DNA of 64,000 bases from Archegozetes longisetosus (lineage: Eukaryota; Arthropoda; Arachnida; Sarcoptiformes; Trhypochthoniidae). The position numbers and the translations under genes were made by a program. Under the pieces are notes generated by a model. That model was not told where the DNA came from. It did not search any database and worked only from the letters and a program-made list of their open reading frames with translations. The stretch is from positions 4,822,573-4,886,572 of the forward strand of contig JAEMBT020000004.1 in assembly GCA_018873245.2 (NCBI GenBank). The letters run 5' to 3'. This document shows, one piece after another, positions 11,175 to 23,952 of the stretch; within the stretch, counting starts at the first letter, position 1, and each line of letters begins with the position of its first letter.

Positions 11175-13489
11175 ATGACTGAAAATTTGTCGCCAAATAA
11201 AAAAAGTGATCGAATCGTGAAAATGTCTTTTAATCAGAATGAGAGACATTTAATTAATCTTAAACAATCAGACAGTCAGTTGAGTCCATCGAAGGCTAAA
11301 AAGTGTAAAATAGATATCAATATTGAGAACAATGAATGCATGGAATGTGTCGAAGAAAATGATTTGATAAATGATTTAATGACAAAATTGAATCAAACCA
11401 CAAACCCGTCGACCGATTGCGAGATTGTTAATGACAGTCAACCGTTGACTAGTGATAAGAATACTGAATCTAAAGCCAAGACTGAACTAGAAATTGAGTT
11501 GGAGCTCATCCGAGATTGTGAGACATCGAACCCAAAAGTTGTTGCGCTCCAGACTATGAATCAATTGGAAAATCAGTGCAAAGCAATTGGATTAACTTTT
11601 AATAGTGACTATAAGAAACAAACTCTCAATCAAACTTCAGTTAAGCGCAGCAAAAGTGACACCAAGTTTGAAGTCGAATGCATTTACGATAGTGGTGTGG
11701 AAGAAGAAACCAATAAAATCGTTTATTTGGTTAAATGGAGGAATTGGAGTGAAGAACACAATACATGGGAACCATTGAGTCATCTGCATAATTGTCGTGA
11801 TTTGGTCGACCAGTATAAATATATCAAAAAAACCAACAACCAAAATCTCATGCAAACCTATCGCGACTTTTATCGATTGAAAGCCATCATTGAAGACATC
11901 TGCGAGAAGAAAGTCGACCAAAACACTGTCATTACTCTATTACTAATATTCAATAAAATTTCATTACGAGATTTCAACTATACCAAAGTTTTGATTCGAA
12001 AAATGATGTCTGAATTTAAAGACAATTTGAAGATAATAGACGACGTGTTAAACGTCAAGAATACAGAGAAAAAAATCAAGAGAATGGAAACTGTGTTCAA
12101 TAAGTTAGTTGGAAAACTGAGCATTTTGAACAGATTTGAAACTATTGGCCAATTTTTCGAGTTTTTTGGGAACAGAAAACTAGTGCAGCAAAGACTGAAT
12201 AAGTGGGAGAACGACATCAACCAGATTATAGAAAGAGAAAACGAGGGACAGAAAATCAAACTGGAGAATTATGTGGATACTGAAGTTCCACCTCAGAATT
12301 TCGATTACATCGGCAAATGCAAAACCAACAATCCCAACATCACTCTTAGCGATGATCCACCGCTCTATTGTCAATGCACTAATTGTGATCAGCAACAGAG
12401 TGACTGTTGTGTCTCCACTTATCAGATGCCTATTGTTTACAATAAAAATGGCATTTTGAAAGATGTTAGAAATGCCAGACATGCGATCTATGAATGTAAT
12501 AAGAAGTGCGAGTGTGGGCCTGATTGTGTCAATAGAGTTATTCAAAAAGGACGAAAAGTATTCATATTTAGTTCTATATACTAATTAATTATAACTTTTA
12601 TCGTATGAGTTTGAAACTAATCTAAACTTTAATCTATAGCACAAACTGGCTATCTTTCGCACAGATGATGGCAGGGGTTGGGGTGTCAGAGCACTGGAAC
12701 CCATTCCAAAAGGATCGTTTGTCATGGAATATGTCGGAGAAATAATAACAGTTGAAGAGGCGGACAGTCGTGGAGCAAAATATGATGCGGAGGGGCGAAC
12801 ATATTTGTTCGATTTAGACTACACGCCAGACGAAGAAACAGATGTCCATAAATATGCGGTCGATGCCACCCAATGTGGAAATGTGTCTCATTTCGTTAAT
12901 CATTCCGTAAGATTGTCATATTTTTTCGATTTAAATCATTTTACTAAAGTTTGCACTGAATTTGTTTCAGTGCGACCCAAACTTGGACACACGTGTGGCG
13001 TGGATTAATAATTTGGATCCATTTATGCCACACATCGCACTATTTGCTGTCAGGAATATAAAATTGAACGAAGAATTGACTTTCGATTATAAGATAAATG
13101 GTAATTCGTTTTAAACTATTAACCATCTTGAGCTTTACCTAATATTTGGTCTACTGATTGCAGTGCATGGAATAACGGACAAAAGTGATTCCGATGATGC
13201 CATTACAAACATTTCTGAAAAGAATAGAACCAACTCATTGGTTTCAGTCGAAATGAACGACAACCCATTGAAAACTCCTATCGATTCGTACGAATACTCG
13301 GAAAATGGAGACATAAGTGACGACAGCGGTATCAGTCAAATGACTAATGATAAGAGTTTCAGCGCTACTCAAAAACCGCATCCAGCAATGGAATCAAAGA
13401 GTTCAGTGAAAACTTGTGCCTCTGAGAAAAGACTAACGCGCGTCACATGTAAATGTGGTGCAAAAACTTGTCGAAAATATTTATACTGA
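11175..13489 (+). CDS. SUV39H: Histone H3K9 methyltransferase, SUV39H / Su(var)3-9 type
   Basis: Four exons: 11175-12557, 12640-12906, 12971-13100 and 13164-13489; 701 residues. It methylates lysine 9 of histone H3 to build heterochromatin. Domains in order: a polar N-terminus; a chromodomain at about 163-215 ([23 protein letters not shown]); a helical linker; a pre-SET zinc cluster at about 394-460 ([21 protein letters not shown]); and a SET core ([34 protein letters not shown], then FVNHSCDPN across the exon 2/3 junction, and ELTFDY). The post-SET motif [13 protein letters not shown] closes the protein. Catalytic and zinc residues look intact. The spacer between SET and post-SET is about 90 residues of Ser/Asp-rich sequence, longer than in the human enzyme. 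I see no eIF2-gamma fusion of the Drosophila type. Confidence 0.95.
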
Positions 13490-13917
13490 TTTAATTGAAA
13501 TAATAATAATCGATTAAACTGAGTTTAAAATAAGATTGTCTTCCATTTTTGTGAATAACTCATTGAATACATTATAAATATTAAATCATCTTTGTTCTTT
13601 AATTTATAATTTATTAGCGATAATATTTGATGGTTTAATGGCTAAAACAAAAATTATGAGTTTGTATTGAGGAATGATGTTACAAGTGTGACAATGGCTT
13701 AGTTCTAACTATTAATGTATAAAAAAAAGAGATAACGCTTTTTGGGCGAAATCCTTCAAAACACAAGCAATCCGGAGGTCTAGAAGACTGTTTGCGAGAC
13801 GAGATTCGGTTTTTAATATTCAAACGAATGAATACTATTGAACGAATATGTCCACAAAAAGTTTACTAACAACTAAATAAAAAACTCAGAGCGTTTTAAT
13901 AGTGAGTATGTGTGTTG
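13490..13917. other. Convergent 3' intergenic region (SUV39H / ELAV)
   Basis: Shared 3' region of two converging genes, AT-rich, with no coding signal. Confidence 0.5.
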
Positions 13918-15459
13918 TCATTTTTTAAAAGAGACTTGTAGTGGCTTCCCAGAAAAGTTGTATCCATTCAGAGCACTAATGGCATTGAGTGCTTCGTGAT
14001 AGTTCTTCATAGTTACGAACCCGAACCCTTTGCTCTCTCCTGACTCTCCTTTTCTGATCACATTACATCGAACTACTTTTCCATAGCTGGAAAATAGTTC
14101 GCCCAAAGAATATTCATTAGTTTCCGGACCGATATTATAGACGAATAGAATGAAACCACCCTTTTCTGCGTTAAATCCATTGTTCAATGGCGGAGCTGTT
14201 GGATGCATCGGCATTTGTATGGCTGGTGGTGGTGGAGGTGGCGGCGGTGGAGGAGGTGGTGGTGGGGCCGGCATTGCGGGTGGGACTGGTAACGGTGGTT
14301 GAACCGGACTTGGAGTATATGCTAATGGATTTTGCGGTGGTGGATAGCTTTGGTATGACTGCAATGATTGTTGAATGTTTGACAATGGATTAAAACGATG
14401 ATCACGATTCATATGAGGCAAATGTCTGATCGGTCCGCCACCTGCACTATAAGCATCGTATGGCATATGTGTGTACGGAAAACCTCGAGATGCCCCAAAT
14501 GGAAGTTGAGCCACATTTGGCGCCGTATGTGGTCCGCGAGCGCCTCTTGAATTCTGACTTGAAGGTCTATGCTATTTGATCAAATTAATTAAATTAGTCT
14601 TCAAGATATTAATGATTCCATTCTTAATTAACCTAACAATTGGTAATTACTATAAAATTAATTGAAATAAAATTGTTATCTAGCTTTAGATTGAGAGCTG
14701 TCATTATTTTGAAACTTGAACTTGTTTGAGTTAATAGAGAATTGCTTTTGGAAGATATTCATCTAAAGAATATGAAAACTGATTGATAATTTGCATTGAA
14801 TGAAATGACGATCAAATCAGAAGAACAAAAACAACAATTGAATATCTAAACATTGGTAAGTAGGAGTTAACCGGTAGTGAAAAATGGAGTAAATAACTAA
14901 CTTTTTGTGTGTTATCGATAGCAAACTTGACACTAAGTCCTTCACTAGCACCCGGAAGAATCTTTCCATTCATGGCTTCAATGGCAGACAATGCCTGTTC
15001 ATGTAAGTCATAGAGAACAAAAGCGACTCCACGATTGCCAACAATCCGACACTGAATAATTTGTCCAAAGGGAGAAAACAGTTCTCTGATGTCATTTTCA
15101 CTATAATTTGTGGGTAAGTTCTTCACATAAAGGTTGGCCTGTTTGATTGACTCGCCTCCGGGTCGGGCGAAGGCAACCTTAATCTTCTTGTGATCGACTA
15201 AATGTCCGTTAAGTGTTTGTATGGCCCTTTCAGCGTCTTCTGGTCTCAAATAGTCAACAAAACCGAATCCATATGAATAACCGGTCGTTTTCTTTCTTAT
15301 GATCTTCGCAGACCTGATGTCTCCGATTTGTGCGAATAAGACCCGGAAGTCCTGATCTGTCATCTGTTGAGGCAGATAGTTGATGATTAAATTAGTCTTC
15401 GAATTATCGATTTCAGGCCCATCTCCATTAGTATTACTGCTATTATTATTTGACGCCAT
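13918..15459 (-). CDS. ELAVL: ELAV/Hu-family RNA-binding protein
   Basis: Two coding exons on the minus strand: 15459-14902 and 14571-13918, phase 0, 403 residues. Hu proteins bind AU- or U-rich RNA and control splicing, polyadenylation and mRNA stability, in insects mostly in neurons. RRM1 is about residues 22-100 (RNP2 LIINYL, RNP1 YGFGFVDY), RRM2 about 108-186 (LYVKNL; RGVAFVLY) and RRM3 about 325-403 (LFVYNI; KGFGFVTM). The hinge holds a proline-rich stretch with about 14 consecutive prolines (near 14221-14275). The second exon acceptor is ATAG|CATAGACC at 14571. Family is certain; whether it corresponds to elav, fne or Rbp9 is not. A single visible coding intron is fewer than many homologues have. 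Confidence 0.93.
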
Positions 15460-18400
15460 TATTCGTTTGTTTTGATTGAAATCATCACAACATTTAAATA
15501 TATGTTCAATGAATTGGAAAAATATTATCTTTGATCGATTTGTTGATTAAGTGGCCAAATAGTTGATTAATTTCTATAATAATTGTCACAAGAGTTGGAC
15601 AATTTTTATCATTTCTGGTCACTTGATAGTCGAATACTAATGAACAACAACTAATTATTAATAGTTTCCACAGACTTAAGTTCAGTTAATTATTACACAA
15701 TTTGTTTATTTTGTGTAAATATTATTATATTTGTTGAAATAAGTTTTAATTGATTTAAATAATAGAAAGCGTGTAATAATAAGAAAAATAACGAATTTAT
15801 CAATGAACGAATGGCTGGCGATACGAGCGATGATTTTATGAGTCTTAAAGTCATATTCATAACTACGAAGGCTTACTAAAGAAAAACCGCTACTCTTATG
15901 CATTGACTCTCTCCAATGGGTCAATGTTTTCCATTCGAACTTCACTTAGTTATTCAGATAACAATTTTCTTATATTATTCCCATCCAGAATCAGTTCGGT
16001 TAAGTAATAATCGTAAAGGTAGGAAACTTATTCATTCAGAGTAAATTACTAGTCAGTGAACAGTTGAAATTTTAAAGCGAGAGATCACTTGCGAATGGTA
16101 AGCAGGAATGTTCAGAATTAAAGTCAATACAACAGAATCTGTACAGCTTACAAATATACTTAAGTGCTTTTTAAAATATAATATAAGAACTAAATAGAAA
16201 AAGGCCGCTTAATCTTTATTGATTTTTAAAAAGCACTTAACTACATTTTCAAGCTAAACAGGTTTCACTGTAGAAGACCATTTTTCACAAACTCTAGTTT
16301 TAATTAAAGATAATTTAATTAACTCATTTAAGTGTTTTTCCAATTCATTAAATACTGTTTAGCTTTAATTCTCAATAAATTACTTTTTTCATTTGATTTG
16401 AAATGTCAGACAGAATTACATGAAAACTAAGTTCTGAAAACTTTGTACTAATTGCTAAAATACATAAAACTTAAAACAGAAAGCTTGCTCGTTATAGCAT
16501 ATAGAGACTAACAAGTATGAAATAAAATTCTTGAACAATTGGTCTAATTCTTAAGAATGGGCACAATTGTATAAAAGCAGTTGGATATTATTCTATAATC
16601 TGAACAAATGTTCGTGCTTAGAGATAATCAAATGATAAGTTGAACTAGTTGTGAGTCCAGTCAGAAACTTTACCAAACCTAGAGCTCATCCAATTGTTTA
16701 TCTCTGCAAAACATCGCGTTTGAGTTGCGTTACACAAAACTTGTCGATTTGGCTAAAGTTAAAGTGTGGCACTAGACATAGATTAGGCCATAAATATTTT
16801 TCTAATCTTTTAACATCATTTCTGCGCAAGTATTCCATTCGTTGAGTGTATTCTACGAGCATCAGCAAAGATGCTGAGAACTCACAAAAATCAATAGAAA
16901 TCAAGTTTAATATATGTTATGCTTTAATTTAGTGCTTAAGACATTACATGGACGCACACTATGTTTACGATAATTGATTCTCCAATCAAATCAATTCTTA
17001 TTGAATCATTTAAATTTGTCTTTTCGAGACTTTAAATTCTTCAAATATATATTCCATTTTACTAATATCTCTATATATTGATTGAGTCACGTAATGCATA
17101 GCTTTATTTTATATAATATTGTTTACCATCTCTTCATCTTATAGTCAAACTGTGCTTCCATTGTATATTCAAAGGTATTTTACACTAATTTTTCATTTTT
17201 TACGAATATTTACAACCATTTCAGCATTAAATTCACATTTACTAAGATTTTAGATAAATATTTTCAGATTTCAAAAATATCAGTAATCTTGTTATAAACT
17301 GGATCATACTTTATATCTTTCATGTGATTCATATTCATTGACTCTCATACTTTTAAAGTTGTTCAATGTTAGCGATATTGTTTATTCAACTATTTCCTCC
17401 CTTTAATTCTATACGTACAATATTACTAATTATCGATCAAATTGTGCATTTTTTATTCGAGCTCTCAGTTTATTTCTCAGTTAATTATTAAAACCTAATA
17501 TTTGAAAGTGAAAAATAACGAATCTTAGGCTATAAAAATATAAAGCGTTTAAAGGTTAATGCAATATTTATGGCGTTGCTTACCTTAATCTTTGCACTGA
17601 CATTTTTATGATTTGATCCAATATTTTCTTCGAATTATTATTCAAAAGGAATCACTTGCTTAAAGCTTGAAAAATTGATATTTTAAAGATTCTAGAAAAA
17701 TAATACTCTTTGCTTTGTGATAACATCATTTTTTCTGACTACTAATAGTGCAAAAATTCAAGCATTCTGATTGTAAATTATTTTCTTGAAAATATTTATT
17801 TAACTTTCTATTTTAGAATCAGAATAATAATGATGAAAATGAGCTATCCACAAGTTTAAGCTTTAATGTATATTAGTTGTTAAACAAGAATCTTGATCAC
17901 ACTCTTGAATTTCAATTTTACTGTTTTAAGTGAGGAAGAGTTGCGTTCATAATGTTTTCCTATTACGATCATAGTTGAGCTGAAGACTTAAAACTGTGAC
18001 TATATTGTTATACAAGTATTATAAAACCAAACGAGAAATGAATAAATGATAAGCTTATGCAGAATCGCTAAAGCTCTTATTTCAATGCTAAAGAGCCTCA
18101 AGCTTTACAATGCAATAGACTTCTTAGAATTTGAGGCAAGTCTATGGCTATTATGCAACATTTTATTTTAATGCAACTTTTCTATTTTGATCGCAAATGA
18201 AAGTGAAAAATCGCAAGAATATTCTAGAAGTGAACAATTGATTAGAAAGAGACACAACTTATGAGTGAGGTAGCATACAACTTCTAGCTCATTGTTAAAA
18301 TATTAATAAAAAAAGTTGTTTCACTCAATTATGTTTATATATCGAACATCTGATTTGACTTCCAATATTAGTAGAAAAGCTAATAAATTATTTCAATATT

Positions 18401-19114
18401 CTGGCATTTACAGTGGGTGTCATTTAATATCAGGTTGTAAGACTCATATTAGTATTTTTGTAAGTCATGTCAATCAATATAGAGTAAAAGTAGATATTAA
18501 AGGTCTATTCAACAAAAATACAAGTTTCTTTAACAATCAACATACAAGAAAAGACTTCTGTAAAAATGCTGCATTTAGTTCAATCATTGGCTTTCTTGAC
18601 AAGCGTTTGATAAGAATCTATTGATAGTTGAATTTTCATGTAAACTACTGTATTAACTAGACCTTTTAAAGTTAACTATAACATTTGAGCTAACTTGAAT
18701 CTGTTTTTGGTTAAAGTTAAAGTTAACAATAATTTTAACTAAAATTAAAGAGTTTGATGAGCTGAACAAACGTTAACTAAATAAAGACGAAAATTAAATT
18801 ATTTTAGTTCTGAAAATCTGCAAGCGAAGATTACAAGGCTTCGCAAAATTATTTCCAGTAACGGATTACATTGAATGTATTCGATTGATCAAGATTTAAT
18901 ATTTAATCTTATGATTTTTTTCATATATTTTTGCTTTACTTTACAGTCAAATCCAATGCGTTAGTCTCTGAGTAGCCTCTATTTCTCTACTAAGATCTAT
19001 AAAGGGCTTAACTAGTACTAAGCTTTCTTTGCGATTAATAATAATATCATTAGTAATATAATCAGAGATTACTAATGCTTATTGTAAAAATATTTTTTAA
19101 AACTACTTACAGGT
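15460..19114. other. Long AT-rich spacer
   Basis: No gene I can support. Open stretches at about 15706-15945 (-), 16651-16845 (+), 16698-16904 (-) and 18316-18624 (+) have no recognisable content; the last lacks an ATG at its start. The first bases are presumably the promoter of the ELAV gene. Some of this may be untranslated exon or intron of that gene. Confidence 0.4.
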
Positions 19115-19782
19115 ATAATGTGCTCTAAACCGGGAAGATCGCGCGCTTTTGGAACGCTTTCAAATTCAAACCTAGCTCAAAATATGCTCAAAGACATACA
19201 AAATATCAGGCAATTAACCATTTTTGCAAATGGCCTCCAAATTCTGTAAAAAAATCAAGAATTAAAATATTCTATGAAAAGCAAAAAAGTAACAAAAAAT
19301 CATTGCAAACAAATTCTTCTTATAAGTGTAGCCAAATTTTCATTGAATATCATAGAATATTGCTTGAAATGAATTAAATAGACTTGACTTTAACTAGATT
19401 CTGTAATTTATTACTTTATCTATTACATAGACGACTAAACGGAGTTTAATAGTTTCAAATATATTAGACTTTAGAAACTAAAAAAAATTTTTTTAAATTA
19501 AAAAATATATAAAACGCCACAGAGCATCGAACCTAGATCTATAGTAATACGAGTCCTACGTAATACCACTTAACCAAAGATGCTTTATGTTAAAATCATT
19601 TGGAAATTTTGTATCAAAAGTAAATGAATATTTTAATTCTTGATTTTTTTACAGAATTTGGAGGCCATTTGCAAAAATGGTTAATTGCCTGATATTTTGT
19701 ATGTCTTTGAGCATATTTTGAGCTAGGTTTGAATTTGAAAGCGTTCCAAAAGCGCGCGACCTTCCCGGTTAAGACCATTATG
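19115..19782. mobile_element. Fold-back element with about 160-bp inverted arms
   Basis: The left arm (about 19115-19276) reappears as its reverse complement at about 19627-19782. Shared landmarks include ACCGGGAAG, TCGCGCGCTTTTGGAACGC, AGCTCAAAATATGCTCAAAG and TGCAAATGGCCTCCAAATT. The arms are nearly identical with a few mismatches near the tips. The 350-base centre is AT-rich and has no transposase, so this looks like a non-autonomous MITE or fold-back element. No clear target duplication was found by eye. Confidence 0.8.
19514..19586 (-). other. tRNA-like sequence inside the fold-back element
   Basis: On the minus strand there is TTGGTTAAGTGG, matching a Pol III A box, and about 40 bases later GGTTCGATGCT, a good B box, in a span of about 70 bases. 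The acceptor and D stems do not pair properly and the T stem has mismatches, so this is a decayed tRNA or tRNA-derived SINE head rather than a working tRNA gene. Confidence 0.35.
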
Positions 19783-20115
19783 TTTTCTGTGCTTTAAAAA
19801 GAGACGACCTTCGATTAACGCATTCAATTACAAACAAAAGTAATGTTTAAAATAAATATCTAGGAGATATTTAAAGATACGTAATGGTTTGGTTCAAATT
19901 TAAAACTCAAATAAAAACTTAAATTTTAACTAAAATTATTTATCAAAAAATAATTTCATCTAAAACTAAAATTAATTCAAAAAATTAGAACTAAAAAGAT
20001 CTAGTATTGACCTATCGTAAGCTTTCTGTAAATTTACTTAAGCGTGATTATATTTATGAAAAGTATCATTTCAGAGTTTGGACATCAGAAAAATTCAATT
20101 GGAAAAGGCTGTATA

Positions 20116-20906
20116 ATGAACATCTATTTACTTTCGTTAATTATAAGCGTATTTTTGATGTACTTCATCTCCAGTGCATTTGCGGCTGTTAGAAAAAGTA
20201 TGAGCTAACCAAACAAATTTACAGAAAAATAAATAATTGACAAATGAATGCATAAATGTTTTATAGTTGGTGCGTCAATTAGTTGTTACACGTGCAGCAG
20301 TAGGAATAGGACTGACGCGAACTGTCACGACCCTTTCAATCCTGCAATGTCTAAATACATAGAAAATTGTAAAGTGCCAAAACAGAATCATATCGGCGTC
20401 TTTCCTGCCCGATTCTGTGTTAAAGTTATTGGAAAAACAGGTCAGTGTTGACCCTATTCTTCAATTTTAGATCTATATCTCTTAATTCTATAACTCATAA
20501 CTGAAAATAGACTCAATCAATATCAATGTAGTATATAGTAACTCTATAAAGCTTGAGTTAAGCTATTAGTTTGCCAATTCAATGCTTAAGTTTATATCTT
20601 ATTTATTAGCTTCAGATGGAGAAGAGTTAGTCATTAGAGCGTGTAGTCTAGAAAATATGGATAATCAATGTGGAAATTTTAAATTTGAAAAAGACACGCT
20701 TCAGGTAAATATTGATTCATATTCGGAAATGAATCAAAATTTGAAATTTTATTCATTAAAATCAATACACCTTTAAACAGGGCTGCATTTTGACATGTGA
20801 TTACGATGGATGTAATGGTTCTACAAAAATGATTAAACTGACCACAAATAATTGCGTGTTTAATGTTTTTTTCATAATAGTTACCATTATTACAATGATT
20901 TTATAG
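20116..20906 (+). CDS. GPI-anchored Ly6/uPAR (LU-domain) protein
   Basis: Four small exons: 20116-20197, 20267-20440, 20616-20704 and 20781-20906; phases 1, 1, 0; 156 residues. LU proteins are three-finger extracellular proteins; insect members act in septate junctions, channel regulation and sleep. The start gives a hydrophobic signal peptide (about residues 1-23, ending SSAFA). The mature part has ten cysteines, beginning CYTCSSRNRTDANCHDPFN and ending CDYDGCN, the family's closing C-N pair. A hydrophobic C-terminal tail (FFIIVTIITMIL) directly before the stop fits a GPI-attachment signal. Resemblance is to the Drosophila crok/bou/qvr-type families, but I cannot pick one. An AATAAA lies at 21066-21071. 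Confidence 0.9.
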
Positions 20907-21103
20907 CATGACATTGAGTTTGATTCAGGAAAGTTTGAAGGAATAGATCGATTTTCAATCATTACTAGTGATTAATTGTCTTAAATAATTGATTTAAGTG
21001 TTAATTTGATTTGAAGTCTAGATGTTATTTATATATAACTTATTTAATAATATATAATGTTCTAAAATAAAAGTCTAAAATTTTTATGTAACTTAAAAGA
21101 ATG

Positions 21104-22948
21104 TTAGTCTTCATCCATCGGTTCCGATTGGTCTGATTGATCCGATTGACTCAACGTCTCGTCCATTATATTGCAATCAGGAGTCAAATCTGATGTTTTA
21201 TCGATAAAATCGCTACTATTTGTACTGTTATTACTACCACAATAATCCATGGGTGAACTCATATCTTCATCGTCTCCTTTGCCTCTCACTTGATTGTTAC
21301 TGCTTTCAACTATTTCGCTCTGATTTTTTGGTGAATTTGGAAAGTCTTCGATTAATGGCTTATTTTCTTGATTTGATTCAACATCACTACTAGTAATATC
21401 ATCCGAAACATTTTTAGTTTTCGGAGAAACGCCTTCACATTCATTTATGATTTTATTATCATTTGGCTCGAAAGAACTATCAATAATATCATTATTATCG
21501 TTATTATTGTTACTATCATTCATATCAGTGTTTGCCGAGTGACTAAAATCTTGACTGATTTTAGAGTCCGTTTCAGTTTCAGTTTCAGTTTTATCTGAAG
21601 CTTCAGAATCGTTGAAATCATGCAAACTTTTGTTTGTAAAGTCTTGTTCTTCTTTGATTTGATTATCATCGTTGGTAGTGGAAGTATTATCTTGTGGTGT
21701 ATTACTGGTAACCGATGAGTCGAGCCCTGAGTGAGGACTCGTTGATTCAAAAGTAGCGCTATTTTCAGTATCCTTTGAGTCAGTAGTGGTCACAGTATAC
21801 GATGGATTGTCTTTCGGAGATTTTGGACTTGGAGTCGAGGATATAAGTGACAAACTCGACGACTGTTCGTAGGAGTGAAGATCAGAGACCACTGACAATG
21901 GAGTAGAAGGCGAAGACGCGAATACAGTCGTAAAGCTATCGAGTTGTTGCAGTGGAGGCAATTGTTGACTCGGAGGAGAGTTTGTGGTCGGAGATAATGG
22001 CAGAGATGTCGGCGATACGGGACACTTGTTGACGTTCTGCTTACTGTCTGACATATCTTCGTTTGTTGAATGAATACTGATTTGATTGTTGTCACACGGC
22101 ACCGCACCTGCGATCCCGTTCACTAACAACGAACTTGAACCACTCGTTGATGACGATGATTGCAATGAGTTCATCGACGAATGCAATGCTGAAAATAAGT
22201 TCTTGAAGCTCGATGTCGACACGTAGTGTGAGTCATCGCTGTTCAGACAACAGATTAGAAAATTAAATCATCAATTGTCACCTGAATAAAAGTCTATCAA
22301 ATCTATAACTCTATATATGCTAATTCTATATAACTTTTGTTTAATTTAAGACACTTAGACTGACCCAATCGCTGATTTCGGTTCAATAGTACTGACGACT
22401 AAAATGTTTTTTTCGATTCCTCGCATAAACTTATCAGTTCTCTTGTAATGTTTTGATGGATTAGTGATCAGTTCACACAATCGCTGTACTGTAAATGGAG
22501 CTGAAGTAAAGGCATCGATCGCTTCCAATATCTCTGCTTTTAGTTCATCGAAATCGAATTGTTTAACATTCGGCAATTGGATCAAGTGATCAGTGGGACA
22601 CTTCTCGTTGAACTCATTCATAACTATCTCTAATTTACGTCTTAATAAAGGCTGCAATTTGTTCCATGGAAAACTAAGAGACAAAATTGAAAATTAGTTA
22701 TTAATGTGTCAAAATTGAATTATCTAATGATCAATGGATAGAATGTCATGTCGTACATTGTGTCACCGTTTTCTGCAACTGATTCCAAATACTTGTTGAG
22801 AATGTCTGGAATATCAGAAGCGCTTTTCTTCTTTTCGAAATCTATCAAAAACGAAAACTTAGTTCAAATATAAGTAATAAAATAAATGATTAATTGATAT
22901 CTCACTCGATAACTCGTCCAGTAACTGTTCGCGATTTAGTTCAACCAT
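21104..22948 (-). CDS. PPP4R2: Serine/threonine-protein phosphatase 4 regulatory subunit 2
   Basis: Four exons on the minus strand: 22948-22906, 22841-22757, 22673-22365 and 22238-21104; phases 1, 2, 2; 523 residues. PPP4R2 is the core regulatory subunit of the PP4 phosphatase, which acts in DNA-damage repair, centrosome maturation and splicing-factor handling. The conserved N-terminal half contains FEKKK, TIFPWNKL, PFTVQRLCELITNPSKHY and TDKFMRGIEKNILVVS, all hallmark segments. The exon 2/3 junction restores the T-[IV]-FPW motif exactly, which supports the splice. The C-terminal 380 residues are Ser/Asp/Asn-rich and acidic, ending QSEPMDED, as in animal orthologues with long disordered tails. 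It converges on the Ly6 gene with about 200 bases between stops. Confidence 0.93.
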
Positions 22949-23952
22949 TATTCCGATTTGTATTTATAAATAAATAAATTTTTTACAAAAAACCGCCAAC
23001 TACTTATTATCAAATACAAGCTATTGTAAATAAGAATTTGTTTATAGTTCAAAAGTGATTTACTTTCAAAATATTTTCACTTTATTCTCACGTAAAATAA
23101 GTGCGAACGAGTTTTTTGTTACAAAACCGATTTCAATACAAGTCAATATATTTTGTAAAAAGATAATTTCTTAAAACACGATAATCACCTAAGGTACACA
23201 CAAAAGTTATTTCCAAAAATTTACTTATTTCATTGGTTTTAGTATTCAATCATAAAATGGGTAAATAGAAACAAATTGATTTTGACAAACGAGTTTTATC
23301 TAAATATGTTTTACTGTAATTGACTTCATGAGAATATGATAGTCTTTCATATAATTGAGCTTCAAACAAATAACGTCTGATTTGAGCAGAACATGATTGG
23401 GAGAACTACTGCGTGAATGAACACAAAATGTAAACATTAATCGATTGAAAATATAAACAGTTCATTTAAATGTTTTGATTTCAGTAGTAAACTAATTGTT
23501 ATTATTTGTAGTTAATTTGAAGCTAGTTTTGCAGGTTTTTGTTGAAAAATAAAAAGTGTTTGCTTATTGCCTTGTTTTAAGTTAATTTAATATAAATAAT
23601 AATAATAATAATGAAATTGAAAGTGAAATGAAAACGGATTCATCAGGCATTGAAAATCATAACTAAAAGAGTGATTATCGCTATAAATGGCATTCAATTA
23701 TAACAATATCTAATTTATTGAATTTTTATCGTTTTTATCTTTTTTCAAACAACCACTCAAACAAAACAATTTATTTACTACGAATTGATGTTTATTTTGG
23801 CTTCATATCATATGACAGTATTAATGGTCTCTCTCCTCTCTCATTGATTATGAGTAAAAATGTACAAACACTTAGTTTTAATCTCAACTCGCCCCATAAT
23901 AGCTTTAATTCGTTGATTCTCCGTCGAAATATTTGAATATAACTTCAAGATA
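22949..23952. promoter_or_regulatory. Divergent intergenic region (PPP4R2 / RCC1 protein)
   Basis: About 1 kb between two head-to-head start codons, AT-rich, with an AAT microsatellite near 23597-23613. The open stretch at 23718-23936 starts without ATG and looks like chance. No specific motif identified. Confidence 0.4.

Noticed and set aside
14187-14393. Plus-strand frame over the ELAV hinge
   Set aside because: It is the complement of the polyproline-coding run; the ELAV exon explains the open frame.
18316-18624. 102-codon open stretch in the long spacer
   Set aside because: Begins at TTG rather than ATG, has no recognised content, and lies in AT-rich sequence where such frames are expected.
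19514-19586. Functional tRNA gene
   Set aside because: A and B boxes match but the acceptor, D and T stems do not pair; at best a tRNA-derived relic.
21520-22107. Extra minus-strand frames inside PPP4R2
   Set aside because: Shadows of the acidic, repetitive C-terminal coding sequence in other frames.
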